Of a stretch of DNA of 64,000 nucleotides, positions 37,089 through 45,387 are shown one piece after another; within the stretch, counting starts at the first letter, position 1, and the number at the start of each line of letters is the position of its first letter. Made by a program: the position numbers and the translations under genes. The stretch covers positions 199,914 through 263,913 of the forward strand of contig NZ_SJZI01000008.1 of assembly GCF_004337505.1 (NCBI RefSeq), given 5' to 3'. The stretch is from Flaviaestuariibacter flavus. GTDB taxonomy: Bacteria > Bacteroidota > Bacteroidia > Chitinophagales > Chitinophagaceae. The notes beneath the pieces were generated by a model that searched no databases, had not been told where the DNA came from, and saw only the letters and a list, made by a program, of their open reading frames with translations.

Positions 37089-38921
37089 TCATTTAGCCAG
37101 GTAATCCTGGAAAGTCTGCTGCTGCAGGGCCTGGCCGGCGCGGAGCATGGCGGGTGTGGCGCCGGGGCTTTGCCCGAGGGGGCGCCGCCCGATATTATCG
37201 TACAGGATCCAGTTGCTGTCCTGCACGTAGCCAAAGCCATTGTTGAAGGTGAAGAAAGCACGGCCGGGGGGCGCCCAGAGGTCGTTGCCGAAAGGGAAAA
37301 GCGGGCGCCCGGCTGCGCGAAGCCCCGGGTTGAAGGTCGCCGCCAGGTCGAGCTGCGACACGGTTTGCGTTACGGTCTGCGGCTGCAGGTGTGCCCCGAG
37401 CAGCAGGATCGGGATCCGGAAATTATCGAGCCGGCTGCCGGTCTCCGGTAAAGGATGGCCGTGGTCGGCCACGATGGCGATGATCGTGTTGTCCCACAGG
37501 GGCAGTTGCTGGCAGTGGCGTACGAAGCGGTACAAAACGCTGTCGGTATAATGCAGGGAATTCAGGAACAGGTGCACATCGTCCCCGCCCCGGATCGCGG
37601 GGGCCGCTGGTGTTTCGAAAGGCTCGTGCGAACTCAGGGTGAGCCAGGTGATGAAAAAAGGCTTGTCCTGCCGCGACAGGTCGGAAAGGATCCGGTCGGC
37701 CACTACCCCATCGTGGGCGCCCCACTTCGAGTTCTGGTCCTTTGCGGCGAAATCGCTTTTCTGCACCAGCGGGTCGAAGCCGGCTCCGAGCAGGTAGCTT
37801 TTGAGGTTGGCGAACTCGGGCTCGCCGCCCTAATAAAAAGCGGTGTGATAGCCTTGCTGCCGGTATAGCCCGGGCAGCGTCGCCAGCTTGCGTGCTTTAT
37901 TGGGCAGGCGGATGATCGACGATAGCGGAAGCGCCGGGTAACCGCTCAATACGGCCGGCACGCCCTTGTCGGTCCGGTCGCCCGAGGCAAAGGCGTTTGC
38001 AAACCATACCCCCTCGCCTTTCAGGCGGTTGAGCCCCGGCGCTACCGGCACGCCGTCCACCACCCGGTCGATCATTTTGGCGGTGCCGCTTTCCCAGATT
38101 ACAACAATCAGGTTAGGCTGATCGTATTTCTTGGCCGCCAGGATCTTAGGGCCCTCCTTCGGCAGGCTGTCGACGATTCGTTTCGCCTCGGCTGCCGGCA
38201 TGTAGTTATACGGGTTCACCTCGGAGCCGGCGTCGCTTTCGCTCACCACACCAAAGAGGAAATTCCAGGGGGCGTTCAGTGCAGCCTGGTTGGCATAATT
38301 CGAAGAAGAAAAATAAACCGAGCTCTGGTTGAGCGGTGTCTGCTGCATTCCGCCGCGCATCGGGATGATGAGCGCGCCGGTGGCGACGAGCAAGGTACTA
38401 ACGGCAACGTACCAGCGCTCCTGTCGCTGCAGCCCGGCCGCGGCGCGGGCCAGGAAGCGTTTGGCCAGCATACAGGCACCGGCATAGAGGATAATGAAGG
38501 CAAGCGCATAAGCCCACACCGGCAGGTGGCTCACCGAAGCCCAGGCCTCGCGTGGGTTGGAGAGGTACTTCAGCGGGGTGGCGTCGATACGGAAACCCCA
38601 GATCCTGAACATCGGGATATCCGACAGGATGAGCAGCAGCACCGGAAGCAGGAGCAGCAGCGTATACACCTGGTAAACGAGGGCGCGCCGGAAGAAGGGA
38701 ACAAATACGGAAGCCAGTAGAAATACGGATACGGGCAAGGTGAGGTAAGCCGCCATCGAAGCGTCCATCCGGGCGCCGTACCAGAAGGAGCGCGCCAGCA
38801 GGCCGGCACCCGTGCCGCCGGAAGCACCCGCGGTGCCCGCCAGGAAGAGGCCCCGGGCCAGCGCGAAAAAGAGCAGCCAGGAAAGAAAATATTGCAGCAG
38901 GAAGCGAAGGCGGGCGGGCAT
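37089..38921 (-). pseudogene. LTA-synthase-family sulfatase with in-frame amber codon
   Basis: The gene would encode 610 residues: five N-terminal membrane helices, then an alkaline-phosphatase/sulfatase domain of the LtaS type. Metal and nucleophile residues are visible: Glu277 in VIWESGT, Thr317 in GDRTDKGVPAVLSGYPA, and Asp/His in AIVADHGHP near the C-terminus. At 37830-37832 a TAG replaces codon 364, where the family context (TAFY-x-GGEPEFAN) suggests Tyr; the frame is otherwise open to 37089. So one substitution splits it into 363 residues plus a 246-residue remainder. It could be a real inactivation, a sequencing error or readthrough. It lies directly downstream of nusG, where rplK would be expected. 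Confidence 0.85.
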
Positions 38922-38932
38922 GACGCGAAAGT

Positions 38933-38964
38933 AAAAAAGCCATCCCGGACGGAATGGCTTTTTT
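38933..38964 (-). terminator. Terminator after nusG
   Basis: An 11-bp perfect stem (38933-38943 with 38954-38964) ending in six A/T pairs. It ends the tRNA-tuf-secE-nusG transcript before the sulfatase gene. Confidence 0.9.
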
Positions 38965-38981
38965 AAAGGAGTTATGATTTC

Positions 38982-39575
38982 TTAAGAGATTTTCTCCACC
39001 TGCATGTAGTTGAGTTCTACCGGTGTGGAGCGGCCGAAGATCTTCACGGTCACCTTCAGCTTCTTCTTCTCGTCGTTCACCTCTTCGATAGTGCCGTTGA
39101 AGTCGTTGAAAGGTCCTTCGATGATCTTGATGGTTTCGCCTACGATGAAGGGCTCGCTCATGGAAGCACCGCCGGCCTCGGCCATTTCGTCCATCTTACC
39201 CAGCATCTTGTTTACTTCCGACTTGCGCAGGGCGATCGGGTTTTCCTTGCCGAGGAAGTGGATCACGTTGGTGATGCCGGAGATGGTTTCGCGGAGCTCG
39301 TCGTGCAGCTTGCCCTCGGCCACTTCAATCATTACGTAGCCGGGATAGTAGTTGCGCTCGCGCATTACTTTCTTGCCGTTCTGCACCTTGTATACCTTCT
39401 CCACGGGCAGGAAGACCTGCTTTACCACGTTACCCCATCCGCCGCGCGATACCTCTTTGTCGAGGTATTCCTTCACCTTGCGTTCCTTGCCGGAAACGAC
39501 GCGCAGCACGTACCACTTGGTATCTTGTTGCGGTTGTTGCGCTTCTTCCGTATTGATCGTCTTGTTCTCTTCCAT
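38982..39575 (-). CDS. nusG: Transcription termination/antitermination factor NusG
   Basis: 197 residues. The NGN domain starts at KWYVLRVVSGKERKVKEYL and contains RNYYPGYVMIEV; the KOW domain (GETIKIIEGPFNDFNGTIEE) is at the C-terminus. NusG binds RNA polymerase and links it to Rho or to S10. The short acidic/Gln-rich N-terminal extension is common in Bacteroidota. It follows secE by 12 bp. In the usual order rplK would be next downstream; here a terminator follows. Confidence 0.97.
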   Translation of the reverse strand: MEENKTINTEEAQQPQQDTKWYVLRVVSGKERKVKEYLDKEVSRGGWGNVVKQVFLPVEKVYKVQNGKKVMRERNYYPGYVMIEVAEGKLHDELRETISGITNVIHFLGKENPIALRKSEVNKMLGKMDEMAEAGGASMSEPFIVGETIKIIEGPFNDFNGTIEEVNDEKKKLKVTVKIFGRSTPVELNYMQVEKIS

Positions 39576-39587
39576 TGTTCGCGTTGA

Positions 39588-39770
39588 TTATTGGATCCGG
39601 CTGAGGGGCCAGCCAGCAACGAAGTCCATAAGGGCTACGAGGCCGGTAATGAGGAGAGAGGCCACCAGCACGATCATCGTGGACTGCTGGAGTTGCTGCC
39701 ACGTGGGCCAGGTCACCTTCTCGGTCAGCTCGCGGAACGACTCGCTGAAGTAGTTGGATACTTTGTTCAT
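39588..39770 (-). CDS. secE: Preprotein translocase subunit SecE
   Basis: 60 residues with one C-terminal membrane helix (MIVLVASLLITGLVALMDFV) and the conserved amphipathic segment ELTEKVTWPTWQQLQQST before it. The start at 39770 (MNKVSNYFSESF) is preferred to a start 39 bp upstream. SecE clamps SecY in the translocon. It lies between trnW and nusG as in most Bacteroidota. Confidence 0.95.
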   Translation of the reverse strand: MNKVSNYFSESFRELTEKVTWPTWQQLQQSTMIVLVASLLITGLVALMDFVAGWPLSRIQ

Positions 39771-39822
39771 AGAATCTTTTTTAAACGGCGAATGGCCCTG
39801 GGGAGCCATTTACCTTGGTTTG

Positions 39823-39893
39823 CACGGGCGGAGAGATTCGAACTCCCATCAAAGGTTTTGGAGACCTCTATTCTGCCATTGAACTACGCCCGT
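39823..39893 (-). tRNA. trnW: tRNA-Trp (CCA)
   Basis: The acceptor stem ACGGGCG/CGCCCGT pairs fully, the anticodon loop CTCCAAA carries CCA, and the T loop has TTCGAAT. The full CCA end is not encoded. It lies between tuf and secE. Confidence 0.95.
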
Positions 39894-39996
39894 AGAAAGC
39901 TAAGAGCTATTAGCGCGGCGGCTAATAGCTCTTAGCATTATGTTGCGAAGATAAGGATCTTTGCGATTCAAAAAGCTAAAAGCTAGGCTTTCGAGC

Positions 39997-41184
39997 TTAC
40001 TTGATGATCTCCGTAACCTGACCGGCACCTACGGTACGGCCACCTTCACGGATAGCGAACTTCAGACCTTTCTCCATGGCGATCGGCTGGATCAGCTTCA
40101 CGGTGATGGAGGTGTTGTCGCCAGGCATGATCATCTCGGTACCTTCGGGCAGCTGGCACTCACCAGTTACGTCGGTAGTACGGAAATAGAACTGGGGACG
40201 GTACTTATTGAAGAACGGCGTGTGACGGCCACCTTCTTCTTTCGACAGAACGTAAACTTCTGCTTTGAAGTCGGTGTGGGGGGTGATCGAACCCGGCTTC
40301 ACGATAACCATACCGCGACGGATCTGGTTCTTTTCAATACCGCGGAGGAGGAGACCGGCGTTGTCACCAGCTTCACCTTCGTCGAGGAGCTTACGGAACA
40401 TTTCAACACCTGTGCAAGTCGAAGTCAGGGGGGCGTCGATGAGACCTACGATCTCTACGGGCTCACCAACCTTGATACGACCGCGCTCGATACGACCGGT
40501 AGCAACCGTACCACGACCAGTGATCGAGAATACGTCTTCTACGGACATCAGGAAGGGCTGGTCAACCGGGCGGGGAGGCAGGGGGATATAGGTATCCACA
40601 GCTTCCATCAGCTCGTTGATCTTAGCGATCCACTTTTCTTCGCCAGCGAGAGCGCCGGTAGCAGAACCCTGGATGATGGGGGTATTGTCGCCGTCGAAAC
40701 CGTAAGAGCTCAGGAGGTCGCGGATTTCCATCTCAACGAGTTCCAGCAGCTCGGGGTCTTCAACGAGGTCTACTTTGTTCATGAATACAACGATACGGGG
40801 AACACCTACCTGACGGGCGAGCAGGATGTGCTCTTTCGTCTGGGGCATCGGACCGTCGGTAGCAGCCACAACCAGGATAGCGCCGTCCATCTGGGCAGCA
40901 CCGGTGATCATGTTCTTTACGTAGTCGGCGTGACCGGGGCAATCCACGTGTGCATAGTGGCGGGTAGCGGTCTGATATTCTACGTGAGCGGTGTTGATGG
41001 TGATACCGCGCTCTTTTTCTTCGGGAGCACCGTCGATATCATCATAGTTCTTCTTCTCCGCCAGACCTTGCTTTGACAAAACGTCGGTGATGGCGGCCGT
41101 CAAAGTTGTTTTACCGTGGTCAACGTGACCAATGGTACCAACGTTAACGTGGGGTTTATCCCGCTTAAAATTCTCTTTTGCCAT
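39997..41184 (-). CDS. tuf: Elongation factor Tu
   Basis: 395 residues. GTPase motifs [17 protein letters not shown] and NKVD are present, followed by the two beta-barrel domains. EF-Tu carries aminoacyl-tRNA to the ribosome. Upstream is a -7 box (41211-41218) and four tRNA genes; downstream is trnW-secE-nusG. This tRNA-tuf-tRNA arrangement is conserved in the phylum. Confidence 0.98.
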   Translation of the reverse strand: MAKENFKRDKPHVNVGTIGHVDHGKTTLTAAITDVLSKQGLAEKKNYDDIDGAPEEKERGITINTAHVEYQTATRHYAHVDCPGHADYVKNMITGAAQMDGAILVVAATDGPMPQTKEHILLARQVGVPRIVVFMNKVDLVEDPELLELVEMEIRDLLSSYGFDGDNTPIIQGSATGALAGEEKWIAKINELMEAVDTYIPLPPRPVDQPFLMSVEDVFSITGRGTVATGRIERGRIKVGEPVEIVGLIDAPLTSTCTGVEMFRKLLDEGEAGDNAGLLLRGIEKNQIRRGMVIVKPGSITPHTDFKAEVYVLSKEEGGRHTPFFNKYRPQFYFRTTDVTGECQLPEGTEMIMPGDNTSITVKLIQPIAMEKGLKFAIREGGRTVGAGQVTEIIK

Positions 41185-41210
41185 TGTATTTGTTTTTAGT
41201 TGTTGGACTA

Positions 41211-41218
41211 CAAATTTA
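41211..41218 (-). promoter_or_regulatory. -7 box of an internal tuf promoter
   Basis: TAAATTTG on the minus strand, an exact TAnnTTTG match, 26 bp before the tuf ATG. No clear -33 element. Confidence 0.5.
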
Positions 41219-41334
41219 TATCTCCCAAAAAGCCTTCGCTATTTTCATAGGAAGGATTCACTTCAGCGCCTGCGCACCAGCCTGTTTCACACCGCTTCGA
41301 TGTTCCGATGGCCGAAGCCAGCCGGTTTTGGTTG

Positions 41335-41406
<72 letters not shown>

Positions 41407-41509
41407 TTGCTCTCTTCCGCCCGGGGGCGTTTTGAGAAAGTTTCCGGGAGCACCTTCACGAGGAAGGCGACTCGGGTGAACGCCATCGCAACAGCTTCGG
41501 CGCTCGGTG

Positions 41510-41582
41510 AGCGGGAGACGAGGCTCGAACTCGCCACCTATAGCTTGGAAGGCTATCGCTCTACCAAATGAGCTACTCCCGC
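41510..41582 (-). tRNA. trnG: tRNA-Gly (UCC)
   Basis: Acceptor stem GCGGGAG/CTCCCGC, anticodon loop CTTCCAA with anticodon TCC, T loop TTCGAGC. Confidence 0.95.
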
Positions 41583-41584
41583 AT

Positions 41585-41690
41585 GAAATCTCGGATCTCG
41601 GATCTCTGATGTCTGATTTGCACCAGCATCGGAAAATCTTGGAACCGTCAAAGATCTGCGATCCCAGATTGGAGATCCGAGATCATTGAG
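41585..41690. repeat. Heptamer repeat element between tRNA genes
   Basis: The left arm (41585-41620) has units ATCTCGG, ATCTCGG, ATCTCTG, ATGTCTG. The right arm (41649-41690), read on the minus strand, has ATCTCGG, ATCTCCA, ATCTGGG, ATCGCAG. Period 7, inverted arms. It splits the tRNA cluster between trnY and trnG. Confidence 0.8.
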
Positions 41691-41773
41691 TGGGCAGGAG
41701 AGGATTCGAACCTCTGAAGTCGAAAGACAGCGGATTTACAGTCCGCCCCATTTGGCCGCTCTGGAACCTGCCC
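41691..41773 (-). tRNA. trnY: tRNA-Tyr (GUA)
   Basis: Acceptor stem GGGCAGG/CCTGCCC, anticodon loop CTGTAAA with anticodon GTA, and the long variable arm of class II tRNAs. tyrS is at 58362. Confidence 0.95.
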
Positions 41774-41790
41774 AAATGAAATTTACTAGG

Positions 41791-41863
41791 AGCCGCTTGT
41801 CGGAGTCGAACCAACGACCTGCTGATTACAAATCAGCTGCTCTACCAACTGAGCTAAAGCGGC
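41791..41863 (-). tRNA. trnT: tRNA-Thr (UGU)
   Basis: Acceptor stem GCCGCTT/AAGCGGC, anticodon loop TTTGTAA with anticodon TGT, T loop TTCGACT. First gene of the tRNA-tuf transcript. Confidence 0.95.
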
Positions 41864-41982
41864 TTATTTCCCTGGTTCGCCTCATAGCGAGACGCCTGAC
41901 CGACAAGCCTTAGCAAGCTGCGCGGAGACTCTTGACATTCAGCGAACTAGTTTTAAAGAACTCCCCTTTGTTTTCGGGATGG

Positions 41983-42012
41983 CAAAGGTAACGGAATTAC
42001 CCATTCCGCAAA
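41983..42012 (-). promoter_or_regulatory. Promoter of the tRNA-tuf-secE-nusG operon
   Basis: On the minus strand TTTG (42009-42012), 18 bp, then TACCTTTG (41983-41990). Both elements match the Bacteroidota consensus exactly, the best promoter in the window. The spacer holds the imperfect palindrome GGAATGGGTAATTCC. Confidence 0.8.
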
Positions 42013-42075
42013 AAAAAGCACAAAAATTCTTTAGGATTTTTTTGATGAGCTGCCGGACCCGCGAAAACAGGGCAT

Positions 42076-42107
42076 AAAAAAGACCTCCCTGTTTGGGGGA
42101 GGTCTCT
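42076..42107 (-). terminator. Terminator of hpf
   Basis: A 9-bp stem (42081-42089 with 42097-42105) next to an A-run, just downstream of hpf on the minus strand. Confidence 0.85.
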
Positions 42108-42120
42108 GAAAAGTTTTGAA

Positions 42121-42423
42121 TTAAGCGGCAGCGAGCTTTTCTTTCTTGCGTTTGATCTGGTTCACGAGCGAATCGAAAGCTTCGTCGAAAGAAGCTTCAA
42201 AGGATTTGCTGGTGGCCTTCACGAAAAAGTCGGCTCTCGGAACATGCACCCGGATCTCGGCAACCTTGTCTTTGATGGTGTGAACAACGTTGTCCAACTT
42301 CAGAAAGACATCCACTTTGATAATCCGATCATGGAACTGCGGCAGCTTCGCGATCTTAGCCCTAACTAGTTCGATCAATTTCCGATCTGCATCAAAGTGC
42401 ACCGTTTGGATGTGAAGGTTCAT
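42121..42423 (-). CDS. hpf: Ribosome hibernation factor HPF/RaiA family
   Basis: 100 residues, the short form. MNLHIQTVHFDADRKLIELV and the strand pattern AEIRVHVPRADFFVKATSKSF match the ribosome-associated inhibitor / sigma-54 modulation fold, which binds the 30S decoding region and silences or dimerises ribosomes in stationary phase. The C-terminal dimerisation domain of long HPF is missing. A terminator follows; xerC is upstream across a repeat-filled gap, so hpf may be read from xerC. Confidence 0.9.
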   Translation of the reverse strand: MNLHIQTVHFDADRKLIELVRAKIAKLPQFHDRIIKVDVFLKLDNVVHTIKDKVAEIRVHVPRADFFVKATSKSFEASFDEAFDSLVNQIKRKKEKLAAA

Positions 42424-42585
42424 AGAATCTGTATTTAGTCGATGAAAGATTATTTGAAAGAGCTGGTGGAGCGCCTCCGGAGGGCTTGCAATGAAGTTAA
42501 CGCAATACCGCCGGAATTACGAACAGATAAGAAGGAAATTAATTTGCGAATAAGGGAAAGTCCGGTCAGCAGGAAGAGTGGGCCA

Positions 42586-42739
42586 TTGTGCTGGTGTGCT
42601 AACGTGCCAATGTACTGAAACGGAGTAGCCGTCAACAAATTGTTAAAGGAATGTCCCGTAACGGCCGGCTCGTTTCTAAGTTCAGATTTCCAACCCCTCC
42701 TTTTCAGCACACCAGCACACTACCCCACTAGCAAACTAC
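42586..42739. repeat. Octamer repeat element, inverted arms, at the xerC stop codon
   Basis: The left arm (42586-42621) has period-8 units of the type CTGGTGTG. The right arm (42706-42739), read on the minus strand, begins directly after the xerC stop codon: TAGTTTGC, TAGTGGGG, TAGTGTGC, TGGTGTGC. The element fills half of the 316-bp hpf-xerC gap; nothing else was recognised there. Confidence 0.75.
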
Positions 42740-43642
42740 TCACGCTTTGGGATGGAAGTTCTTGTGGATGTTCTTCAGCTTTTCGATGGTATTGTGCGTG
42801 TATACCTGGGTGGCTGCCAGCGAGCTGTGGCCGAGGAGTTCCTTTACGGCATTGAGTTCGGCGCCGGCGCCCGTGAGGTGGGTGGCGAAGGTGTGACGGA
42901 GCACGTGCGGGCTGCGCTTTTCGATGGTGCTGCCGCTCAGGGTAAGGTAGTGATGCACAAACTTATACACCGCCCGCGGCTGCAGGGGCTTCCCCCCTTT
43001 CCCGCCCACCAGCAGCACCGTGCGGTCGGCGCCTTCGATGCCGGCTTTTTCAGCCACGTACGCTTCGATAGACCGCAATAGCGCGTCGCCGATGGGAATG
43101 ATCCGTTCCTTGTTGCCTTTGCCCAGCACCTTGAGGCTGTGGCCGGCGGCATTCACGGCGCCTTCCTTCAGCCCCGTAAGCTCTGAAAGGCGCATCCCGG
43201 TCTGGTAGAAAAGTTCCAGCGCAAGGCGCTCCGTGCGCCCCTGGAAGCTATCGGGAAACTCCACGTAGTCGAAGAGGGTGCGGATGTCTTTATCGGCCAC
43301 AAACTGCGGCAGGCGCTTTTCGTTCTTGGGCGCTACTACCTTGGCCATCGGGCTTTGCGCCAGGGTGCCCACCTTGAGGCAATGCTTGAAAAAAGACCGC
43401 AGCGCCGAAATCTTCCGGTTGATGGTCTTGGCGGTCATCCCGGCATCCTTCAGGGAAGCCAGCCAGCTGCGGATGAAGCTGTGGGTGATCTCCGGCAGCG
43501 GCAGGCTCCCGAACTGCAGTTCGAGATAATCAAAAAAGCCCGTCAGGTCATTCTCGTACGACACCAGGGTGTGCCGCGAGTAGCGCTTCTCGAATTTCAG
43601 GTAATCGAGAAAAGGCTGGAGCTGTGGATGGGCGACGGGCAT
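42740..43642 (-). CDS. xerC: Tyrosine recombinase XerC
   Basis: 300 residues, the standard length. An N-terminal SAM-like DNA-binding domain (about 1-95) precedes the catalytic domain with the full set: Arg151 (QTGMRLSEL), Lys175, His246-x-x-Arg249 (SPHVLRHTFATHL), His272 (LGHSSLAATQ) and the nucleophile Tyr281 (VYTHNT). It should resolve chromosome dimers at dif with a partner. XerC and XerD cannot be told apart firmly from sequence; no integrase-type context is present. Confidence 0.92.
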   Translation of the reverse strand: MPVAHPQLQPFLDYLKFEKRYSRHTLVSYENDLTGFFDYLELQFGSLPLPEITHSFIRSWLASLKDAGMTAKTINRKISALRSFFKHCLKVGTLAQSPMAKVVAPKNEKRLPQFVADKDIRTLFDYVEFPDSFQGRTERLALELFYQTGMRLSELTGLKEGAVNAAGHSLKVLGKGNKERIIPIGDALLRSIEAYVAEKAGIEGADRTVLLVGGKGGKPLQPRAVYKFVHHYLTLSGSTIEKRSPHVLRHTFATHLTGAGAELNAVKELLGHSSLAATQVYTHNTIEKLKNIHKNFHPKA

Positions 43643-43667
43643 GGCGGTAAGTTACGAATCGGCCCCT

Positions 43668-44417
43668 TTACGGGCGCCGGTAAGCGGCGAATACCGACAA
43701 GCCGAAGGGCAGGCGGGTCAGCGACATCAGGCGGCGCTCGCTGCGGAAGATCCGGAACAGCAGGGAATTGACGAAGCCGCCGGCCTGGTAGCGGTCGAAG
43801 TCGCCGGGCTCCACGGCTTTGGCGGGTCGCAGGCGATCGGCAAGGCGGGCGAGCACGATGGGCGGGAAAAGAAGGAAATTAAAATAAGAGCTTAAACGGA
43901 GCCGAAGGCCAACGGAGCGCGCGCGGGCGTTGAGCATGGGGGCGGTATAGCGGCGCAGGTGGTTGTTGGCGCGGTCGTGGCTGCTCCAGAGTGCCTGGAA
44001 GGCGGGGACCGTCACAAAAAGCATCCCGCCGGCACGCGTCACGCGATGCATTTCCGAAAGGGCTTTCACATCGTCTTCCACGTGCTCGAGTACATCGAAT
44101 ACGCACACGAGGTCGAAAGCGCCGTCGGCATAGGGCAGCTCGGTGACCGAGGCCTGGTCCACGTCAAGGCCCAGGGTATCGCGGCAGTAAATGAAGAGAT
44201 CGGCATCGTACTCCACCGACTTCACGGCACCGAAGGCTTCGAGCATCGCCGAGGTGGCGCCGCCGCCCGCACCGATATTGAGCACCCGCAGGGGTGTCTT
44301 CAGCCCTTCCTTACGCAGGATGCGGGCGATCTGGAACTGCAATAGTTGCAGCCTTGCCCGGAACCACCAGTGGGTGCGCTCGTGGTGGGCATAGCGGGCA
44401 ACGTAATTTTTTTCCAT
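43668..44417 (-). CDS. Class I SAM-dependent methyltransferase
   Basis: 249 residues. Start at 44417 (MEKNYVARYAHHERTHWWF) because upstream codons overlap the rpsU terminator. The SAM-binding motif I is LRVLNIGAGGGATSAML, motif II/post-I SVEYDADLF, and FDLVCVFDVLEHVEDD is motif IV of the Methyltransf_11 type. The HxxxWWF start is typical of a Bacteroidota group linked to cell-surface glycan or lipid loci. The substrate is unknown. Confidence 0.85.
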   Translation of the reverse strand: MEKNYVARYAHHERTHWWFRARLQLLQFQIARILRKEGLKTPLRVLNIGAGGGATSAMLEAFGAVKSVEYDADLFIYCRDTLGLDVDQASVTELPYADGAFDLVCVFDVLEHVEDDVKALSEMHRVTRAGGMLFVTVPAFQALWSSHDRANNHLRRYTAPMLNARARSVGLRLRLSSYFNFLLFPPIVLARLADRLRPAKAVEPGDFDRYQAGGFVNSLLFRIFRSERRLMSLTRLPFGLSVFAAYRRP

Positions 44418-44440
44418 AAGCGGGTGGAGCAGAAAAAAGA

Positions 44441-44470
44441 ATAGCTGCAAGGCTATCACCTTGCAGCTAT
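44441..44470 (-). terminator. Terminator of rpsU
   Basis: A perfect 12-bp stem (ATAGCTGCAAGG at 44441-44452 with 44459-44470) followed on the minus strand by a T-rich run. It lies 23 bp after rpsU. Confidence 0.85.
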
Positions 44471-44493
44471 GAATATCGGCGCTAATGGAGGAA

Positions 44494-44691
44494 TCAGCTT
44501 TCGATCTTACCGCTGGCGAGCTGCTGCTTGTAAACAGCCTTGAGCACCTGTCCGCGACGGCGGATCGACGGCTTGATGAAAGCCTGGCGCTCACGGAGCT
44601 GCAACAGGATCTTGGCCTTCTCGAATTTCTTTTTGTACTTCTTAAGGGCCTTGTCGATGTTCTCGCAGTCTTTAGAGTCGATGATTAACAT
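44494..44691 (-). CDS. rpsU: 30S ribosomal protein S21
   Basis: 65 residues: IDKALKKYKKKFEKAKILLQ and QAFIKPSIRRR are the conserved S21 helices. In Bacteroidota, S21 with S6 and S18 covers the anti-Shine-Dalgarno end of 16S rRNA, so most genes lack a Shine-Dalgarno sequence. Here a perfect one precedes the gene (44701-44708), which suits autoregulation: translation rises when S21 is lacking. Monocistronic, between a terminator and its own promoter. Confidence 0.96.
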   Translation of the reverse strand: MLIIDSKDCENIDKALKKYKKKFEKAKILLQLRERQAFIKPSIRRRGQVLKAVYKQQLASGKIES

Positions 44692-44700
44692 GCGTATATA

Positions 44701-44708
44701 CCTCCTTT
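44701..44708 (-). promoter_or_regulatory. Strong Shine-Dalgarno of rpsU
   Basis: AAAGGAGG on the minus strand, 9 bases before the ATG. An extended Shine-Dalgarno is exceptional in this phylum and is known from rpsU genes, where it allows feedback by S21. Confidence 0.8.
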
Positions 44709-44731
44709 AGTGTTTTTGAATTTTCGGATGG

Positions 44732-44764
44732 CAAAGATAGCAGCAATCTGATGTATCTGCCAAA
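44732..44764 (-). promoter_or_regulatory. rpsU promoter
   Basis: TATCTTTG (44732-44739, exact TAnnTTTG) with TTTTG ending at 44761-44764, 21 bp apart, on the minus strand. Confidence 0.6.
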
Positions 44765-44793
44765 ATAAATTGTAAAAAGACGAAGTTTGCGCC

Positions 44794-45387
44794 ATGTTTA
44801 CGGGTATTATAGAAGCTTTTGGCACCGTGCGCGAGGTGGCCGGCCAGGGCGCCAATAAGTCTTTCTGGCTGCAATCGCCCCTGGCGGCCGAGCTCAAAGT
44901 CGACCAGAGCCTCGCCCACAACGGCGTTTGTCTCACGGTAGAAGAGCTCCGCGGCGACCATTACCGGGTAACGGCCGTTGCCGAAACCCTCGAAAAGACC
45001 AACCTCCACGAGTGGGGCCCGGGCACCCTCGTCAACCTGGAGCGCTCCCTCCTCCCCTCCTCGCGCCTCGACGGGCACTTTGTGCAGGGCCACGTGGACA
45101 GCACCGGCATCTGCGAGGCCATCGATGACCGCCAGGGCAGCTGGGAACTGCGTTTCTGGTTTCCGAAGGCCTTTGCCCCGCTGGTGATCGAAAAGGGCTC
45201 CATCGCCCTCAACGGTGTTTCACTTACCGTTTTTGACGTGCGCAAGAAACACTTTACGGTAGCCATCATTCCTTACACCTACGCCCACACCAACCTCCAC
45301 ACCCTCGGCGAGGGCTCGCTGGTCAACCTGGAGTTCGACCTGATCGGGAAGTACCTGCAGCGCAGCCTGCGCCTTGGAAAAAGCTAA
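44794..45387 (+). CDS. ribE: Riboflavin synthase alpha chain
   Basis: 197 residues. Two lumazine-binding beta-barrels: MFTGIIEAFGTV with SLAHNGVCLTV in the first and GHFVQGHVDSTG with GSIALNGVSLTV in the second. It dismutates two 6,7-dimethyl-8-ribityllumazine molecules into riboflavin. No FMN riboswitch or other rib genes are adjacent. The stop codon overlaps the end of the convergent acyltransferase gene by 4 bp. Confidence 0.95.
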   Translation: MFTGIIEAFGTVREVAGQGANKSFWLQSPLAAELKVDQSLAHNGVCLTVEELRGDHYRVTAVAETLEKTNLHEWGPGTLVNLERSLLPSSRLDGHFVQGHVDSTGICEAIDDRQGSWELRFWFPKAFAPLVIEKGSIALNGVSLTVFDVRKKHFTVAIIPYTYAHTNLHTLGEGSLVNLEFDLIGKYLQRSLRLGKS

